This document shows, one piece after another, positions 41,536-50,521 of a stretch of DNA of 64,000 nucleotides (position 1 is the first letter of the stretch; each line of letters starts with the position of its first letter). The notes beneath the pieces were generated by a model. That model ran no database searches, was not told the DNA's origin, and worked only from the letters and a program-made list of their open reading frames with translations. The position numbers and the translations under genes were made by a program. The DNA is from Palleronia rufa (lineage in GTDB: Bacteria; Pseudomonadota; Alphaproteobacteria; Rhodobacterales; Rhodobacteraceae): NCBI RefSeq assembly GCF_000743715.1, contig NZ_JQEY01000007.1, forward strand, positions 116,594 through 180,593. The letters are read 5' to 3'.

Positions 41536-41753
41536 CAGGCCTTGCGCAACTCGCTATGGCTCTTCAGGACCGTGCTGCCGTCGTCCTGTTCCAGCCGATA
41601 CGCCGGATCGTCGTCGCTGGCGTCGCGCGTGACCTCGCTGCCGTCGATCTTGAGGGTCCGCTTCTGGGTGTATTTCTGCTTCACGGTCGCCGAGGCGGTG
41701 CCGTTGCCCCAGTCCCACTCGACCTTGTCGCCTTCGCTGTAATGCTTTGCCAT
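41535..41753 (-). CDS. DUF2945 (hypervirulence-associated TUDOR-domain) protein
   Basis: The 72-residue, very hydrophilic protein reads as a small beta-barrel: KHYSEGDKVEWDWGNGTASATVKQKYT, then KIDGSEVTRDASDDDPAYRLEQDDG and VLKSHSELRKA. This matches DUF2945/HVA1, a TUDOR-like fold of unknown role in bacteria. The start follows AAGGAGA. Confidence 0.88.
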   Translation of the reverse strand: MAKHYSEGDKVEWDWGNGTASATVKQKYTQKRTLKIDGSEVTRDASDDDPAYRLEQDDGSTVLKSHSELRKA

Positions 41754-41843
41754 GTCGCCATCTCCTTTATGTGTCGGCGACAGGGAAATGCGACGGGGAA
41801 AGCCGGCGTTCCCGCGACCGATCGCGCCAGCCCGGCGCGGACC

Positions 41844-43043
41844 TCAGGCCCGCGCTTCGGCCTCGATCTCGCGCCGGGACTTGCGCGCCCGCTCGGTGTC
41901 GGATTTCAGCTGGCCGCAGGCGGCCATGATATCCTCTCCGCGCGGCGTGCGGACCGGTGAGGCATAGCCGGCCTTGTAGACGATGTCGGCGAAGGCGCGG
42001 ATGCGGTTGTTGGACGACCGTTCGTAGGGCGCACCGGGCCATTCGTTGAACGGGATCAGATTGATCTTGGCCGGAATCCCCTCGATCAGCTTCACCAGCC
42101 GCCGTGCGTCGTCGTCGCTGTCGTTGACGTCCCGGAGCATGACGTATTCGAACGTGATCCTCTCCGAATTGGACAGCTTCGGATAGGCTCGAAGGGCGCC
42201 GAGCAGGGCGTCGATGTTCCAGCGCCTGTTGATCGGAACCAGCCGGTCGCGCACGTCGTCGGTGGTCGCATGGAACGACACGGCCAGCAGGCAGCCGATC
42301 TCCTCGGCGCAGCGCGCGATCTCGGGCACGACGCCGCTGGTGGACAGGGTGATCCGCCGGCGCGAGAGCGATATACCCTCGGGATCCATGACGATTTTCA
42401 TGGCGTCCCGCACATTGTCGAAATTGTAGAGCGGCTCTCCCATGCCCATAAGCACGATATTCGACAGCAGCCGCGTCTCGTCCTTGGGGTTGCGGCCGGG
42501 TGCGGGCCATTCGTCCAGGTCGTCGCGGGCCAGCATGACCTGTCCGACGATCTCATCGGCGGTCAGGTTGCGCACCAGCCTCTGGGTGCCGGTGTGGCAG
42601 AACGAGCACGTCAGCGTGCAGCCCACCTGGCTTGAGATGCAGAGGGTCCCGCGTCCCTCCTCGGGGATGTAGACGGTCTCGACCTCATGGCCGCCGCCGA
42701 TGCGCACCAGATACTTCCGGGTGCCGTCGCCGGAGACGTCCTTGCGCATGATCTCTGGCAGGCGGATCTCGAACCGCCCGTCCAGGTCGGCGCGGAGGGA
42801 CTTGGACAGGTTCGTCATCTGCGCGAAGTCGCGGACCCCGCGCTCGTAGATCCAGGCCCAGACCTGACCCACGCGCATGTTGACCTGCTTTTCCGGCACG
42901 CCCGCGTGGAGCAGCGCCGCCCGCATCCCGTCACGGGTCAGACCGACAAGATTGGGGCGCGCGGCCTCTGCCGCCCTGCGCGGGAGGGTCAGGACGTCCT
43001 GCGTGATCGGCGTCTGGAGCGCGGGCGTTTCGAACGCTGGCAT
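41844..43043 (-). CDS. rlmN: 23S rRNA (adenine(2503)-C(2))-methyltransferase
   Basis: The radical-SAM enzyme methylates C2 of A2503 in 23S rRNA and A37 of some tRNAs. The 399-residue protein has an N-terminal helical domain and the cluster motif CxxxCxxC at Cys142, Cys146 and Cys149 (GCTLTCSFC). It also has the [13 protein letters not shown] motif and a C-terminal cysteine in MAACGQL used in the reaction. The length and motifs are normal. It stands alone. Confidence 0.95.
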   Translation of the reverse strand: MPAFETPALQTPITQDVLTLPRRAAEAARPNLVGLTRDGMRAALLHAGVPEKQVNMRVGQVWAWIYERGVRDFAQMTNLSKSLRADLDGRFEIRLPEIMRKDVSGDGTRKYLVRIGGGHEVETVYIPEEGRGTLCISSQVGCTLTCSFCHTGTQRLVRNLTADEIVGQVMLARDDLDEWPAPGRNPKDETRLLSNIVLMGMGEPLYNFDNVRDAMKIVMDPEGISLSRRRITLSTSGVVPEIARCAEEIGCLLAVSFHATTDDVRDRLVPINRRWNIDALLGALRAYPKLSNSERITFEYVMLRDVNDSDDDARRLVKLIEGIPAKINLIPFNEWPGAPYERSSNNRIRAFADIVYKAGYASPVRTPRGEDIMAACGQLKSDTERARKSRREIEAEARA

Positions 43044-43133
43044 GGGGCGTGACCCTCGGGTTGCGGAATGCCCGCTACATAGGCGACCGGCGCCTGCAAA
43101 TAAACCCCGGCTCCCCGCAGCCCCGAACGGAGA

Positions 43134-43658
43134 TCAGTTGCAGCGGGATTGCGCCTCGTCCATCGCGGCGGTGAAGCCGAACAGCGAGAAGGTGTCCTTG
43201 GTCTGCGTGCCCCGGGATGAGCGCGCGGTCAGCGACGCATCGGTGCCGCGCTTCATCGCGGCGACGATCTGCGCATCGTCGGAGGCGGAGGCCGGCCAGG
43301 CCCATTCGCCCTCCGAGAAGAGGTCGAAACTGGTGCCGCCGATGTCCAGGGTCACGGTCGATCCGTCCGCGAACGGATAGCCGCCGGTGAACGACACCTC
43401 TCCGTCGACATTGGCGCCGGGGCGGAAGGTCACGAACAGCAGGATGTCGCCGCGCTGGACGGACACCACCTGCCCGTCGCGGGTGTTCACGGTGTTTGTC
43501 GGGCTGGATACGCTCCAGCATTCCTTCGGCTCGTCTTCCACGAAGACGCTCCAGGCCGTCTCGACGGCCACACGGTTCGTGCTTTCGTTTTGCGCCATCG
43601 CGGCGCTGGCGGATACGGCAAGCGCAACGCCCGCCATCCATCCCGTCAGTGCTTTCAT
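43134..43658 (-). CDS. Invasion-associated locus B (IalB) family protein, exported
   Basis: The 174-residue periplasmic protein has a signal peptide (MKALTGWMAGVALAVSASAAMAQ). The mature part contains WSVFVEDEPKECWSVSSPT and a C-terminal cysteine, consistent with the IalB fold and its disulfide. The name comes from Bartonella; in free-living alphaproteobacteria the role is unknown. An AT-rich pocket upstream (about 43735-43790) likely holds its promoter and that of the divergent asparaginase gene. Confidence 0.87.
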   Translation of the reverse strand: MKALTGWMAGVALAVSASAAMAQNESTNRVAVETAWSVFVEDEPKECWSVSSPTNTVNTRDGQVVSVQRGDILLFVTFRPGANVDGEVSFTGGYPFADGSTVTLDIGGTSFDLFSEGEWAWPASASDDAQIVAAMKRGTDASLTARSSRGTQTKDTFSLFGFTAAMDEAQSRCN

Positions 43659-43831
43659 CTGTCCCGCAGCCTCCAGCTGTCGTCTGCCTCATCCGGGTCA
43701 GCGGCTCTCTGCCGGAGCCATGCCGATTGCCGGTTTTCAATATACTCGAGCGGTGCGACCTTAATAACAAATGACGGTTTAGCGAAAGCCCCGGCAGCAA
43801 GAAATCGCTGGCTCGTGAAGGAGGAACATCC

Positions 43832-44815
43832 ATGCCCCCCGCCCATCCGATGATCGAACTCTGGCGCGGACCGCTCTGCGAATCCACCCATGCGGGACAT
43901 GCGGTCGTCTGCGACGCATCCGGCGCCGTGAGGGACGCCTGGGGCGATCCGCGGGCGGTGATCTACCCGCGGTCTTCGGTCAAGATGATCCAGGCCCTGC
44001 CGATGGTCGAATCCGGGGTGTCGCTGCCGGCCGAGCGCCTGGCGCTGGCCTGCGCCAGCCACCAGGGGGCGGCCGTGCATACCGCGGCGGTGCGGGCGTG
44101 GCTGGCCGATGCCGGGTTCGGGGACGACGATCTTCTTTGCGGGCGCGAGGCGCCGCGCGACCGGGATCTTCGTCACGCACTGATCCGGGAGGGGGAGCCG
44201 CCCTGCCAGGCCCACAACCAATGCTCCGGCAAACACGCGGGCTTTTTGCAGTTCCAGAAGCACCTGGGGGCGGAGGGGGCGTATGTCGATCCGGAGGGGC
44301 CGGTGCAGCGCGTCGTTCGCCGGACATTCGAGGAAGTGACCGGTGAGGACAGTCCCGGCTACGGCATCGACGGTTGCGCCGCACCGAATTTCGCCACGAC
44401 CGTCGCCGGCCTCGCCCGGGCGATGGCGGCGTTCGCCGCGGCCGTGCCGGGCGCCGATGCGCGCCAGTCGGCAATGGTGACCCTGCGGGAGGCGATGATG
44501 GCGCATCCGGTGCTGGTTGCCGGGACAGGCCGTCCGACGACGCGGCTCATGGCGGCGGCGACGGGGCGCGCGGCAGTGAAATCGGGGGCCGAGGGCGTTT
44601 TCGTCGCGATCCTGCCGGAACTTGGCCTGGGCGTGGCGCTCAAGATCGCGGACGGCGCGGCGCGGGCCGCGGATGCGGCGATGGCGGCGTTGCTGGTGCG
44701 GCTCGGCGTGCTGGAGTCGGGGGAGGATGCCGTGCGCCGGACCCTCCATGCGCCGGTCCTGAACCGCGCCGGCGCCAAGGTGGGAGAGATCCGGCCGGCC
44801 CGGGGCTTTCCCTAG
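43832..44815 (+). CDS. L-asparaginase, class 3 (rhizobial AnsA / AsnII-type)
   Basis: The 327-residue enzyme hydrolyses asparagine to aspartate and ammonia. It belongs to the rhizobial family, unrelated to the E. coli type, and carries the two serine-lysine pairs of that family in YPRSSVKMIQALP and QCSGKHAGF, plus GIDGCAAPNF. The start follows GAAGGAGGA. The gene ends in TAG, which shares CTAG with the stop of the convergent serB gene. Confidence 0.9.
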   Translation: MPPAHPMIELWRGPLCESTHAGHAVVCDASGAVRDAWGDPRAVIYPRSSVKMIQALPMVESGVSLPAERLALACASHQGAAVHTAAVRAWLADAGFGDDDLLCGREAPRDRDLRHALIREGEPPCQAHNQCSGKHAGFLQFQKHLGAEGAYVDPEGPVQRVVRRTFEEVTGEDSPGYGIDGCAAPNFATTVAGLARAMAAFAAAVPGADARQSAMVTLREAMMAHPVLVAGTGRPTTRLMAAATGRAAVKSGAEGVFVAILPELGLGVALKIADGAARAADAAMAALLVRLGVLESGEDAVRRTLHAPVLNRAGAKVGEIRPARGFP

Positions 44816-45681
44816 GGCCTTGCGAACGCGTCGGTGCTGTAGCCCTGCAGGTAGAGCAGGGCGGTCAGGTCGCCGTGGTTGATGCGCAGGTCGGTCTCTG
44901 CCGCCACCACGGGTTTGGCGTGGAGCGCAACCCCCGCACCGGCAAGCCCCAGCATCCCCAGGTCGTTCGCGCCGTCTCCCACGGCCATCGCCCGATCCGG
45001 GCCGACACCCCGCGCGGCGCAGATCTGGCGCAGGGCGGCGACCTTGGCCTCCCGCCCCAGGACCGGTTCCGCGACCTCTCCGGTCAGGGAGTTTCCGTGC
45101 GAGACCAGGGTGTTGGCGCGGTGTTCGTCGAAGCCAAGCGCCTTCGCGACCCGGCCGGTGAAGTCGGTGAACCCGCCGGAGACCAGCGCGCAATAGCCGC
45201 CGTTGGCCCGCATGGTGGCGACAAGTTCCGCGCCGCCCGGAGACAGGGTGATGCGTTCGGTCCAGACGCGCTCGATCACTTCGGTAGAGAGGCCCCTGAG
45301 CAGTGCGACGCGCTCGCGCAGCGCCGCCTCGAAGTCCAGTTCGCCGTTCATGGCCCGGGCGGTGATGTCGCCGACCCGCCCGCCGACGCCGGCCATGTCC
45401 GCCAGTTCGTCGATGCATTCCTGACCGATCATGGTCGAGTCCATGTCCGCAAGAAGCACGTCCTTGCGCCGCCCCTGTGCCGGCTGAAGCGCCAGATCCA
45501 CCCCCATGTTCTGCGCTTCTTCCCATATGTTCCAGAGGTTTGCAGGGGGGTGGGCGATCTCGAACTCCGCCGCGCGCGCCGGATCCAGCCAGATCGCGTC
45601 GCCCCCGCCCCAGGCGTTTCGCAGTGCGCCCACGAAAGCCGGGTCGAGCCTGTCGGCGGCGATCAGGGTGGCGATGTGCAT
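44812..45681 (-). CDS. serB: Phosphoserine phosphatase
   Basis: The last step of serine synthesis: hydrolysis of phosphoserine. The 289-residue HAD-family protein has the nucleophile motif [12 protein letters not shown] (Asp79/Asp81), VSGGFTDF and the metal motif [14 protein letters not shown]. An N-terminal domain of about 70 residues precedes the catalytic core. The start at 45681 gives [12 protein letters not shown]. It is divergent from serC and convergent with the asparaginase gene; its stop overlaps that gene's stop in a palindromic CTAG. Confidence 0.95.
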   Translation of the reverse strand: MHIATLIAADRLDPAFVGALRNAWGGGDAIWLDPARAAEFEIAHPPANLWNIWEEAQNMGVDLALQPAQGRRKDVLLADMDSTMIGQECIDELADMAGVGGRVGDITARAMNGELDFEAALRERVALLRGLSTEVIERVWTERITLSPGGAELVATMRANGGYCALVSGGFTDFTGRVAKALGFDEHRANTLVSHGNSLTGEVAEPVLGREAKVAALRQICAARGVGPDRAMAVGDGANDLGMLGLAGAGVALHAKPVVAAETDLRINHGDLTALLYLQGYSTDAFARP

Positions 45682-45730
45682 GGTCTGTCCCTCCACGGTT
45701 CGGCGGCGCAATAGCGCAAGCCTGCGCGGG

Positions 45731-45836
45731 GGGCGAGGGGGCTTTGGCGAAGCCGCTTGCCAGACCCCCGGCGCGGTTCTATGTGCGACGGCGGGACACC
45801 CCTCCCCAACGAGGGGCGCTTATCTGCAAGGATACC
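45731..45836 (+). promoter_or_regulatory. serC leader with two hairpins, candidate serC RNA motif
   Basis: Before serC are two possible hairpins: a GGGGG (about 45737-45741) to CCCCC (45765-45769) stem, and CCCCTC/GAGGGG (45799-45804 with 45811-45816). The second lies about 20 bases before the start codon. A conserved structure named the serC motif is known from 5-prime regions of alphaproteobacterial serC-serA operons, and this leader fits its place and two-hairpin form. Sequence-level agreement with the published model was not checked. Confidence 0.5.
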
Positions 45837-46997
45837 ATGACCAACGTAGAGACCCCGGCCGCGCGGCCGGCAAATCCGCGCTTTTCCTCCGGCCCCTGCG
45901 CCAAGATCCCCGGCTATGCCCCGGCCACGCTCTCGGACGCGCCGCTGGGCCGGTCGCATCGGGCGGCAGCCGGCAAATCCAAGCTGAAACAAGCGATTGA
46001 CGAGACGCGGGAAATCCTGGGCGTTCCCGGGGACTACCGGATCGGGATCGTTCCGGCCTCTGACACCGGCGCCTACGAGATGGCGATGTGGTCGCTTCTG
46101 GGCGCGCGGCCGAGCGAGACGCTGGCCTGGGAGAGCTTCGGCAAGGGCTGGGTGACGGATGCGGTCAAGCAGTTGAAGCTGCGGGACAATACGGTGCGCG
46201 AGGCCGGGTACGGCGAGATCGTTGACCTATCGGCCGTCGATTGGGACAAGGACGTATGTTTTACCTGGAACGGCACCACGAGCGGTGTGCGGGTGCCGTC
46301 GGGCGACCAGATTCCGGATGATCGTCAGGGGCTTACGCTTTGCGACGCGACCAGTGCGGCCTTTGCGCAGGACCTGCCGTGGGACAAGCTCGACGCGACG
46401 ACGTTCTCCTGGCAGAAGGTCATGGGCGGAGAGGCCGCGCACGGGGTGCTGGTCCTCAGCCCGCGGGCCGTGCAACGTCTTGAAACATATACACCTTCCT
46501 GGCCGCTGCCGAAGATCTTCCGGCTGACCAAGGGCGGTGCGTTGATCGAGGGGATCTTTCGCGGCGAGACCATCAACACGCCGTCGATGCTCTGCGTCGA
46601 GGATTACCTTGTGTCGCTGGCCTGGGGGCGGTCCGTGGGCGGTCTGGAAGGGCTGATGGCGCGGGCCGACCGGAACGCTAAAACGGTCTGGGACTTCTGC
46701 GACAGCCGCGACTGGATCGACAATCTGGCGGTGGAAAAGGCAACGCGGTCAAACACTTCCGTCTGCCTGACCTTTATCGATCCGGACCTGGCCGGGGACG
46801 CGGATTTCGCCAAGGCGGTGGCCGGGAGGCTGGAGGCCGAAGGCGTCGCCTTCGACGTGGCCAACTACCGCGACGCGCCCGCCGGCCTCAGGATCTGGTG
46901 CGGCGCGACGGTGGAGACGTCCGATCTGGAGGCGCTGATGCCCTGGATCGACTGGGCCTACCGCGCCACCCTGTTGGAGCGCAGCGCCGCCGCCTGA
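45837..46997 (+). CDS. serC: Phosphoserine aminotransferase
   Basis: The enzyme converts 3-phosphohydroxypyruvate to phosphoserine with glutamate. The 386-residue class V aminotransferase is of the alphaproteobacterial type. It has [14 protein letters not shown] at the N-terminus, [18 protein letters not shown] (Asp at the PLP ring) and the PLP lysine in [15 protein letters not shown]. The start at 45837 follows AAGGA and the hairpin leader. serA follows 129 bp downstream on the same strand. Confidence 0.95.
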   Translation: MTNVETPAARPANPRFSSGPCAKIPGYAPATLSDAPLGRSHRAAAGKSKLKQAIDETREILGVPGDYRIGIVPASDTGAYEMAMWSLLGARPSETLAWESFGKGWVTDAVKQLKLRDNTVREAGYGEIVDLSAVDWDKDVCFTWNGTTSGVRVPSGDQIPDDRQGLTLCDATSAAFAQDLPWDKLDATTFSWQKVMGGEAAHGVLVLSPRAVQRLETYTPSWPLPKIFRLTKGGALIEGIFRGETINTPSMLCVEDYLVSLAWGRSVGGLEGLMARADRNAKTVWDFCDSRDWIDNLAVEKATRSNTSVCLTFIDPDLAGDADFAKAVAGRLEAEGVAFDVANYRDAPAGLRIWCGATVETSDLEALMPWIDWAYRATLLERSAAA

Positions 46998-47057
46998 CCT
47001 GACGGGCGCGCGTCGAACCGCGCCCGTCTTCTGTACATCACCCGCCATAATTTTCGC

Positions 47058-47098
47058 CGTTTCGTACCGCGTCGGACCGAATTCGGCCCGTTTCGTAC
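47058..47098 (+). promoter_or_regulatory. Direct repeats around a palindrome upstream of serA
   Basis: CGTTTCGTAC occurs at 47058-47067 and 47089-47098, 31 bases apart (about three helical turns). Between them lies the palindrome CCGAATTCGG (47077-47086). This resembles a regulator-binding site or an internal promoter control in front of serA. Confidence 0.45.
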
Positions 47099-47126
47099 GC
47101 CACGGCCCAGACCACAGGAGCGCCCC

Positions 47127-48719
47127 ATGGCCCCCAGAGTTCTCGTCTCCGACAAGCTGTCGGAAACCGCCGTCCAGATCTTCCGCGACCGCGGTGTGGA
47201 GGTCGATTTCGAGCCCGGACTGGGCAAGGACAAGGATCGCCTGCTGGAGGTGATCGGCCGGTACGACGGCCTTGCCATCCGGTCCGCCACCAAGGTCACC
47301 GCCAAGCTGCTGGAGGCCGCCGCCAACCTCAAGGTGATCGGCCGCGCCGGGATCGGGGTGGACAACGTGGACATCCCCGCCGCCAGCGCCAGGGGCGTGA
47401 TCGTGATGAACACGCCCTTCGGCAATTCCATCACCACCGCCGAACACGCCATCGCGATGATGTTCGCCGTGGCGCGTCAGATCCCCGAGGCCAGCGCCTC
47501 AACCCATGCCGGCAAATGGGAAAAGTCGCGCTTCATGGGGGTGGAGCTGACCGGCAAGACGCTGGGGGTGATCGGCGCGGGCAACATCGGGTCGATCGTC
47601 ATCGCCCGCGCGCTGGGCCTGCGCATGAAGGTCATCGCCTACGACCCGTTCCTGTCGGATGAGCGCGCGGCGGAGCTGGGCTGCCGCAAGGTGGAGCTGG
47701 ACGAGCTGCTGGCGCAGGCCGATTTCATCACCCTCCACGTGCCGCTGACCGACAAGACCCGCAACATCCTGAGCCATGAGAACATCGGCAAGCTGAAGCC
47801 CGGCGTGCGGATCGTGAACTGCGCGCGCGGCGGGCTGGTGGACGAGGCCGCCCTGGCCGAGGCGCTGCGCGGCGGCCGCGTCGCCGGCGCCGCCTTCGAC
47901 GTGTTCGCGGAGGAGCCGGCGACGGCCAGCCCCCTGTTCGGGCTAAAGAACGTGGTGGTCACGCCGCATCTGGGCGCGGCCACCACCGAGGCGCAGGAGA
48001 ACGTGGCGCTGCAGGTGGCCGAGCAGATGTCGGACTACCTGATGACCGGGGCGGTGACCAACGCGCTCAACATGCCGTCGGTCACCGCGGAGGAGGCCAA
48101 GGTCATGGGGCCGTGGCTGACCCTGTCGCAGAACCTGGGCAGCTTCATCGGCCAGATGACCGACGAACCGATCGAGGCGGTGAACATCCTCTACGACGGC
48201 GCGGTGTCGGAGATGAACCTGAACGCGCTGACCGCCAGCGTGATCGCGGGGCTGATGCAGGCGGGCAACCCGGACGTGAACATGGTGTCGGCCCCGGTGA
48301 TGGCCAAGGAGCGCGGCATCGAGGTGTCGCGCACCACCCAGGACCAGACCGGCGTGTTCGAGGCCTATATCAAGGTGACGATGAAGACCGCCCGCCGCGA
48401 GAGATCCGTGGCGGGAACGGTGTTCTCGGACGGCAAGCCGCGCTTCATCCAGATCAAGGGCATCAACATCGACGCCGAGGTGGGCGCGCATATGCTCTAT
48501 TCCACCAATGACGACCGGGCCGGGATCATCGGCACGCTGGGCCGCGTGCTGGGCGAGAACGGCGTGAACATCGCCAACTTCACGCTCGGGCGGACCGAGA
48601 AGGGCAAGAACGCCATCGCGCTTCTCTATGTGGACGAGCCGGTGTCGGAGGCGGTGCTGGCGCAGCTGCGCGACACCGGGGTGTTCAACGCGGTCCGCCC
48701 GCTGCACTTCCGGGTCTGA
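47127..48719 (+). CDS. serA: D-3-phosphoglycerate dehydrogenase
   Basis: The first committed enzyme of serine synthesis oxidises 3-phosphoglycerate. The 530-residue long form has the substrate/NAD domains with GVIGAGNIGS (about 148-157), INCARGGLVDEAAL, and the catalytic His in VVVTPHLGAAT. It continues with an ASB/intervening domain and a C-terminal ACT domain (HMLYSTNDDRAGIIGTLGRVLGENGVNIANFTLGR) that usually binds serine for feedback. The start follows CAGGAGC. It is downstream of serC. Confidence 0.97.
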   Translation: MAPRVLVSDKLSETAVQIFRDRGVEVDFEPGLGKDKDRLLEVIGRYDGLAIRSATKVTAKLLEAAANLKVIGRAGIGVDNVDIPAASARGVIVMNTPFGNSITTAEHAIAMMFAVARQIPEASASTHAGKWEKSRFMGVELTGKTLGVIGAGNIGSIVIARALGLRMKVIAYDPFLSDERAAELGCRKVELDELLAQADFITLHVPLTDKTRNILSHENIGKLKPGVRIVNCARGGLVDEAALAEALRGGRVAGAAFDVFAEEPATASPLFGLKNVVVTPHLGAATTEAQENVALQVAEQMSDYLMTGAVTNALNMPSVTAEEAKVMGPWLTLSQNLGSFIGQMTDEPIEAVNILYDGAVSEMNLNALTASVIAGLMQAGNPDVNMVSAPVMAKERGIEVSRTTQDQTGVFEAYIKVTMKTARRERSVAGTVFSDGKPRFIQIKGINIDAEVGAHMLYSTNDDRAGIIGTLGRVLGENGVNIANFTLGRTEKGKNAIALLYVDEPVSEAVLAQLRDTGVFNAVRPLHFRV

Positions 48720-48726
48720 CCGGCAG

Positions 48727-48805
48727 GGGGGGGGAGCAGATTTTCCGCGAAAATCTGGGGCCCGTGCGGCGGGGGGGAGCAGATTTTCCGCGAAAATCTG
48801 GGGCG
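48727..48805. repeat. Tandem hairpin repeat after serA (two copies)
   Basis: Two 43-bp units follow the serA stop. Each has a poly-G run, then a perfect 9-bp hairpin CAGATTTTC-cgc-GAAAATCTG (48737-48757 and 48780-48800), then GGGGC. The copies are nearly identical. They may terminate serA transcription or belong to a dispersed repeat family. Confidence 0.8.
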
Positions 48806-48888
48806 CGTGCGGCTGGCGGGCGCGCGCGTCCGCGGGGCCGGGCCGCGGGGCTCTGGCCCTTGCCGCGGCGGGCGCGTAAGCCCGCGTC

Positions 48889-49806
48889 ATGGCACCCCTA
48901 CGCGGCATCCTCCTCATCCTCACGGCCTTCACGGTGCTCACCTTCATGTCCGGCCTGGTGAAGGCGGCGGGAGAGACCGTGCCCATCGCAGAGGTGGTGT
49001 TCTTCCGCGCGTTCCTGTCGCTGCCGATCATCGGCCTGTGGCTCTGGTGGCAGGGCGACCTGCGCCGCGGGCTGGTGGTCGAGAACTGGCGCGGCCATGC
49101 GCTGCGGGGGCTGGTGGGGACGACCTCCATGGGGCTGGGATTCGCGTCGATCACGCTGCTGCCGCTGGCCGAGGTGCAGGCGATCCGGTTCGCCACGCCG
49201 ATCTTTCTGGTGGTCTTCGCGGCGCTGTTTCTGGGCGAGCGGTTCCGCCTGGTGCGGCTGGGGGCGGTGCTGCTGGGCCTGGCGGGGGTGGTGGTGATCG
49301 TGTCGCCGCGCTTCGGCACGCTGGAATTGGGCGGGGCGGCCGCGATCGGGGCCGGCATGGCGCTGACCTCCGCGGCGCTGGCGGCGCTGGCGCAGACGCT
49401 GATCAAGGCGATGTCGGGAACCGAGCGGTCGGAGGCGATCGCCTTTTACTTCCTGGCCACGGCGAGCGCCTTCGCGCTGGTCACGGCGCCGTTCGGCTGG
49501 GTGGTCCCGGACGCGCGCGAGGCGGCGCTTCTGGCGGGCTGCGGCGTGCTGGGGGCGATCGGGCAGCTGCTGCTGACCGCCAGCTACAAGCACGCCGACG
49601 CCTCCGCGCTGGCGCCGTTCTCCTATGTGTCGATGCTCTGGGCGGTGGCGATCGGATTCGTGGGATTCGGAGAGGTGCCGACCTGGGCGACGCTGGCCGG
49701 CGCGGCGCTGATCATCGCGTCGGGCGTGATGATCGTGTTGCGCGAGCGGCAGATCGCGCGGGGCGGCACGGCGCGGCGCAAGCTGCGGGCCAAGGGAATG
49801 CTGTGA
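48889..49806 (+). CDS. EamA/DMT-superfamily permease
   Basis: The 305-residue inner-membrane protein has ten helices in two EamA repeats (FFRAFLSLPIIGLWLWW, then SITLLPLAEVQAIRFATPIFLVVFAALFLGERF; second repeat with LTASYKHADASALAPFSYVSMLWAVAIGFVGFGE). The C-terminus is cytoplasmic and basic. It is one of three such permeases in the window. The substrate is unknown. Confidence 0.87.
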   Translation: MAPLRGILLILTAFTVLTFMSGLVKAAGETVPIAEVVFFRAFLSLPIIGLWLWWQGDLRRGLVVENWRGHALRGLVGTTSMGLGFASITLLPLAEVQAIRFATPIFLVVFAALFLGERFRLVRLGAVLLGLAGVVVIVSPRFGTLELGGAAAIGAGMALTSAALAALAQTLIKAMSGTERSEAIAFYFLATASAFALVTAPFGWVVPDAREAALLAGCGVLGAIGQLLLTASYKHADASALAPFSYVSMLWAVAIGFVGFGEVPTWATLAGAALIIASGVMIVLRERQIARGGTARRKLRAKGML

Positions 49807-49856
49807 CGCGGACCTGTTCGTGCTATGATGGCGGTCCAGCAGAGAAGGAGGCGATC

Positions 49857-50051
49857 ATGGCACGACATGTCCTGGATGCGGGCAGACGGCGCGCGGAGCC
49901 GGCGCCGCTGGGCCCCTATGTCAGAGTGGCGCTGGGCCCGACCGGCGGGTGGCAGCGCGGCGTCAGACGCTGGTGGCTGAAACCGAGAGGCCACGACGGC
50001 GGCCGGACGCTCTGCGCATTCGCCGCCATCGAACGGGGGCGGACGGCCTAG
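49857..50051 (+). CDS. Small basic protein, 64 residues
   Basis: The frame begins ATG after a near-perfect AAGGAGG ribosome-binding site with 6-base spacing, 50 bases past the permease stop. The product MARHVLDAGRRRAEPAPLG... is rich in Arg, Gly and Trp (GGWQRGVRRWWLKPRG) and strongly basic. No family is recognised. The excellent ribosome-binding site makes translation likely. The composition would suit a nucleic-acid- or membrane-binding peptide, but that is only an inference. Confidence 0.55.
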   Translation: MARHVLDAGRRRAEPAPLGPYVRVALGPTGGWQRGVRRWWLKPRGHDGGRTLCAFAAIERGRTA

Positions 50052-50242
50052 GGCCGGGGTCCGGCACGGCCCGGTGCGGGCAATCGCGTTCCGGCCGGGA
50101 CGTGCCTGGACATCCGCACACGCGCGACCGGGACAGGCCGGACACCGGTTCGGGTCGCGCGTCCGTTGCCCGACGTGACTGGGGGGGGATTCACAAACCG
50201 TCCACACTACGTCACCTATGAAGGTGTCAGGGAGGGTTGGTC

Positions 50243-50521
50243 GTGACCGAAGATCTCAGGACCGTCATTCGCAGGACCGTCGAGGCCGAGCTTGCTCCGG
50301 CACGCATTCTGGACGTTCACGTGCAGGAGGATGTCGATCATGACGGCGATCCCATTCTGAGGATCAGCGTCGTGTTCGAAGCAAAGGACGACCGGCTCGA
50401 CCCGCGCGGAATGGTCGGCCTGGCGCGTCATCTGAGAGACCCGCTGGAGCGGTTGCGGGTGGAGGCCTTTCCGGTCTTCCGCTTCCTGACCGCAAGGGAT
50501 GCGGCGGGTGAAGCCGCTTGA
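50243..50521 (+). CDS. Small partner protein of a HEPN-like gene pair
   Basis: The 92-residue protein starts with GTG (50243), 7 bases after GGAGG; a TTG two codons earlier is the alternative. It reads as helix (TVIRRTVEAELA), two beta strands (RILDVHVQEDVDHDGDPILRISVVFE), then LDPRGMVGLARHLRDPLERL and a C-terminal FPVFRFLTARDAA. Proteins with this strand-DGDP-strand then LD..K/RHLR pattern occur next to HEPN-like genes in other proteobacteria, as I recall. The function is unknown. The stop overlaps the next start by 14 bases, which shows tight coupling. Confidence 0.7.
   Translation: MTEDLRTVIRRTVEAELAPARILDVHVQEDVDHDGDPILRISVVFEAKDDRLDPRGMVGLARHLRDPLERLRVEAFPVFRFLTARDAAGEAA

Noticed and set aside
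48737..48800. Tandem repeats after serA considered as a CRISPR-like array
   Set aside because: There are only two units, no unique spacers, and the units are hairpin repeats beginning with poly-G runs.
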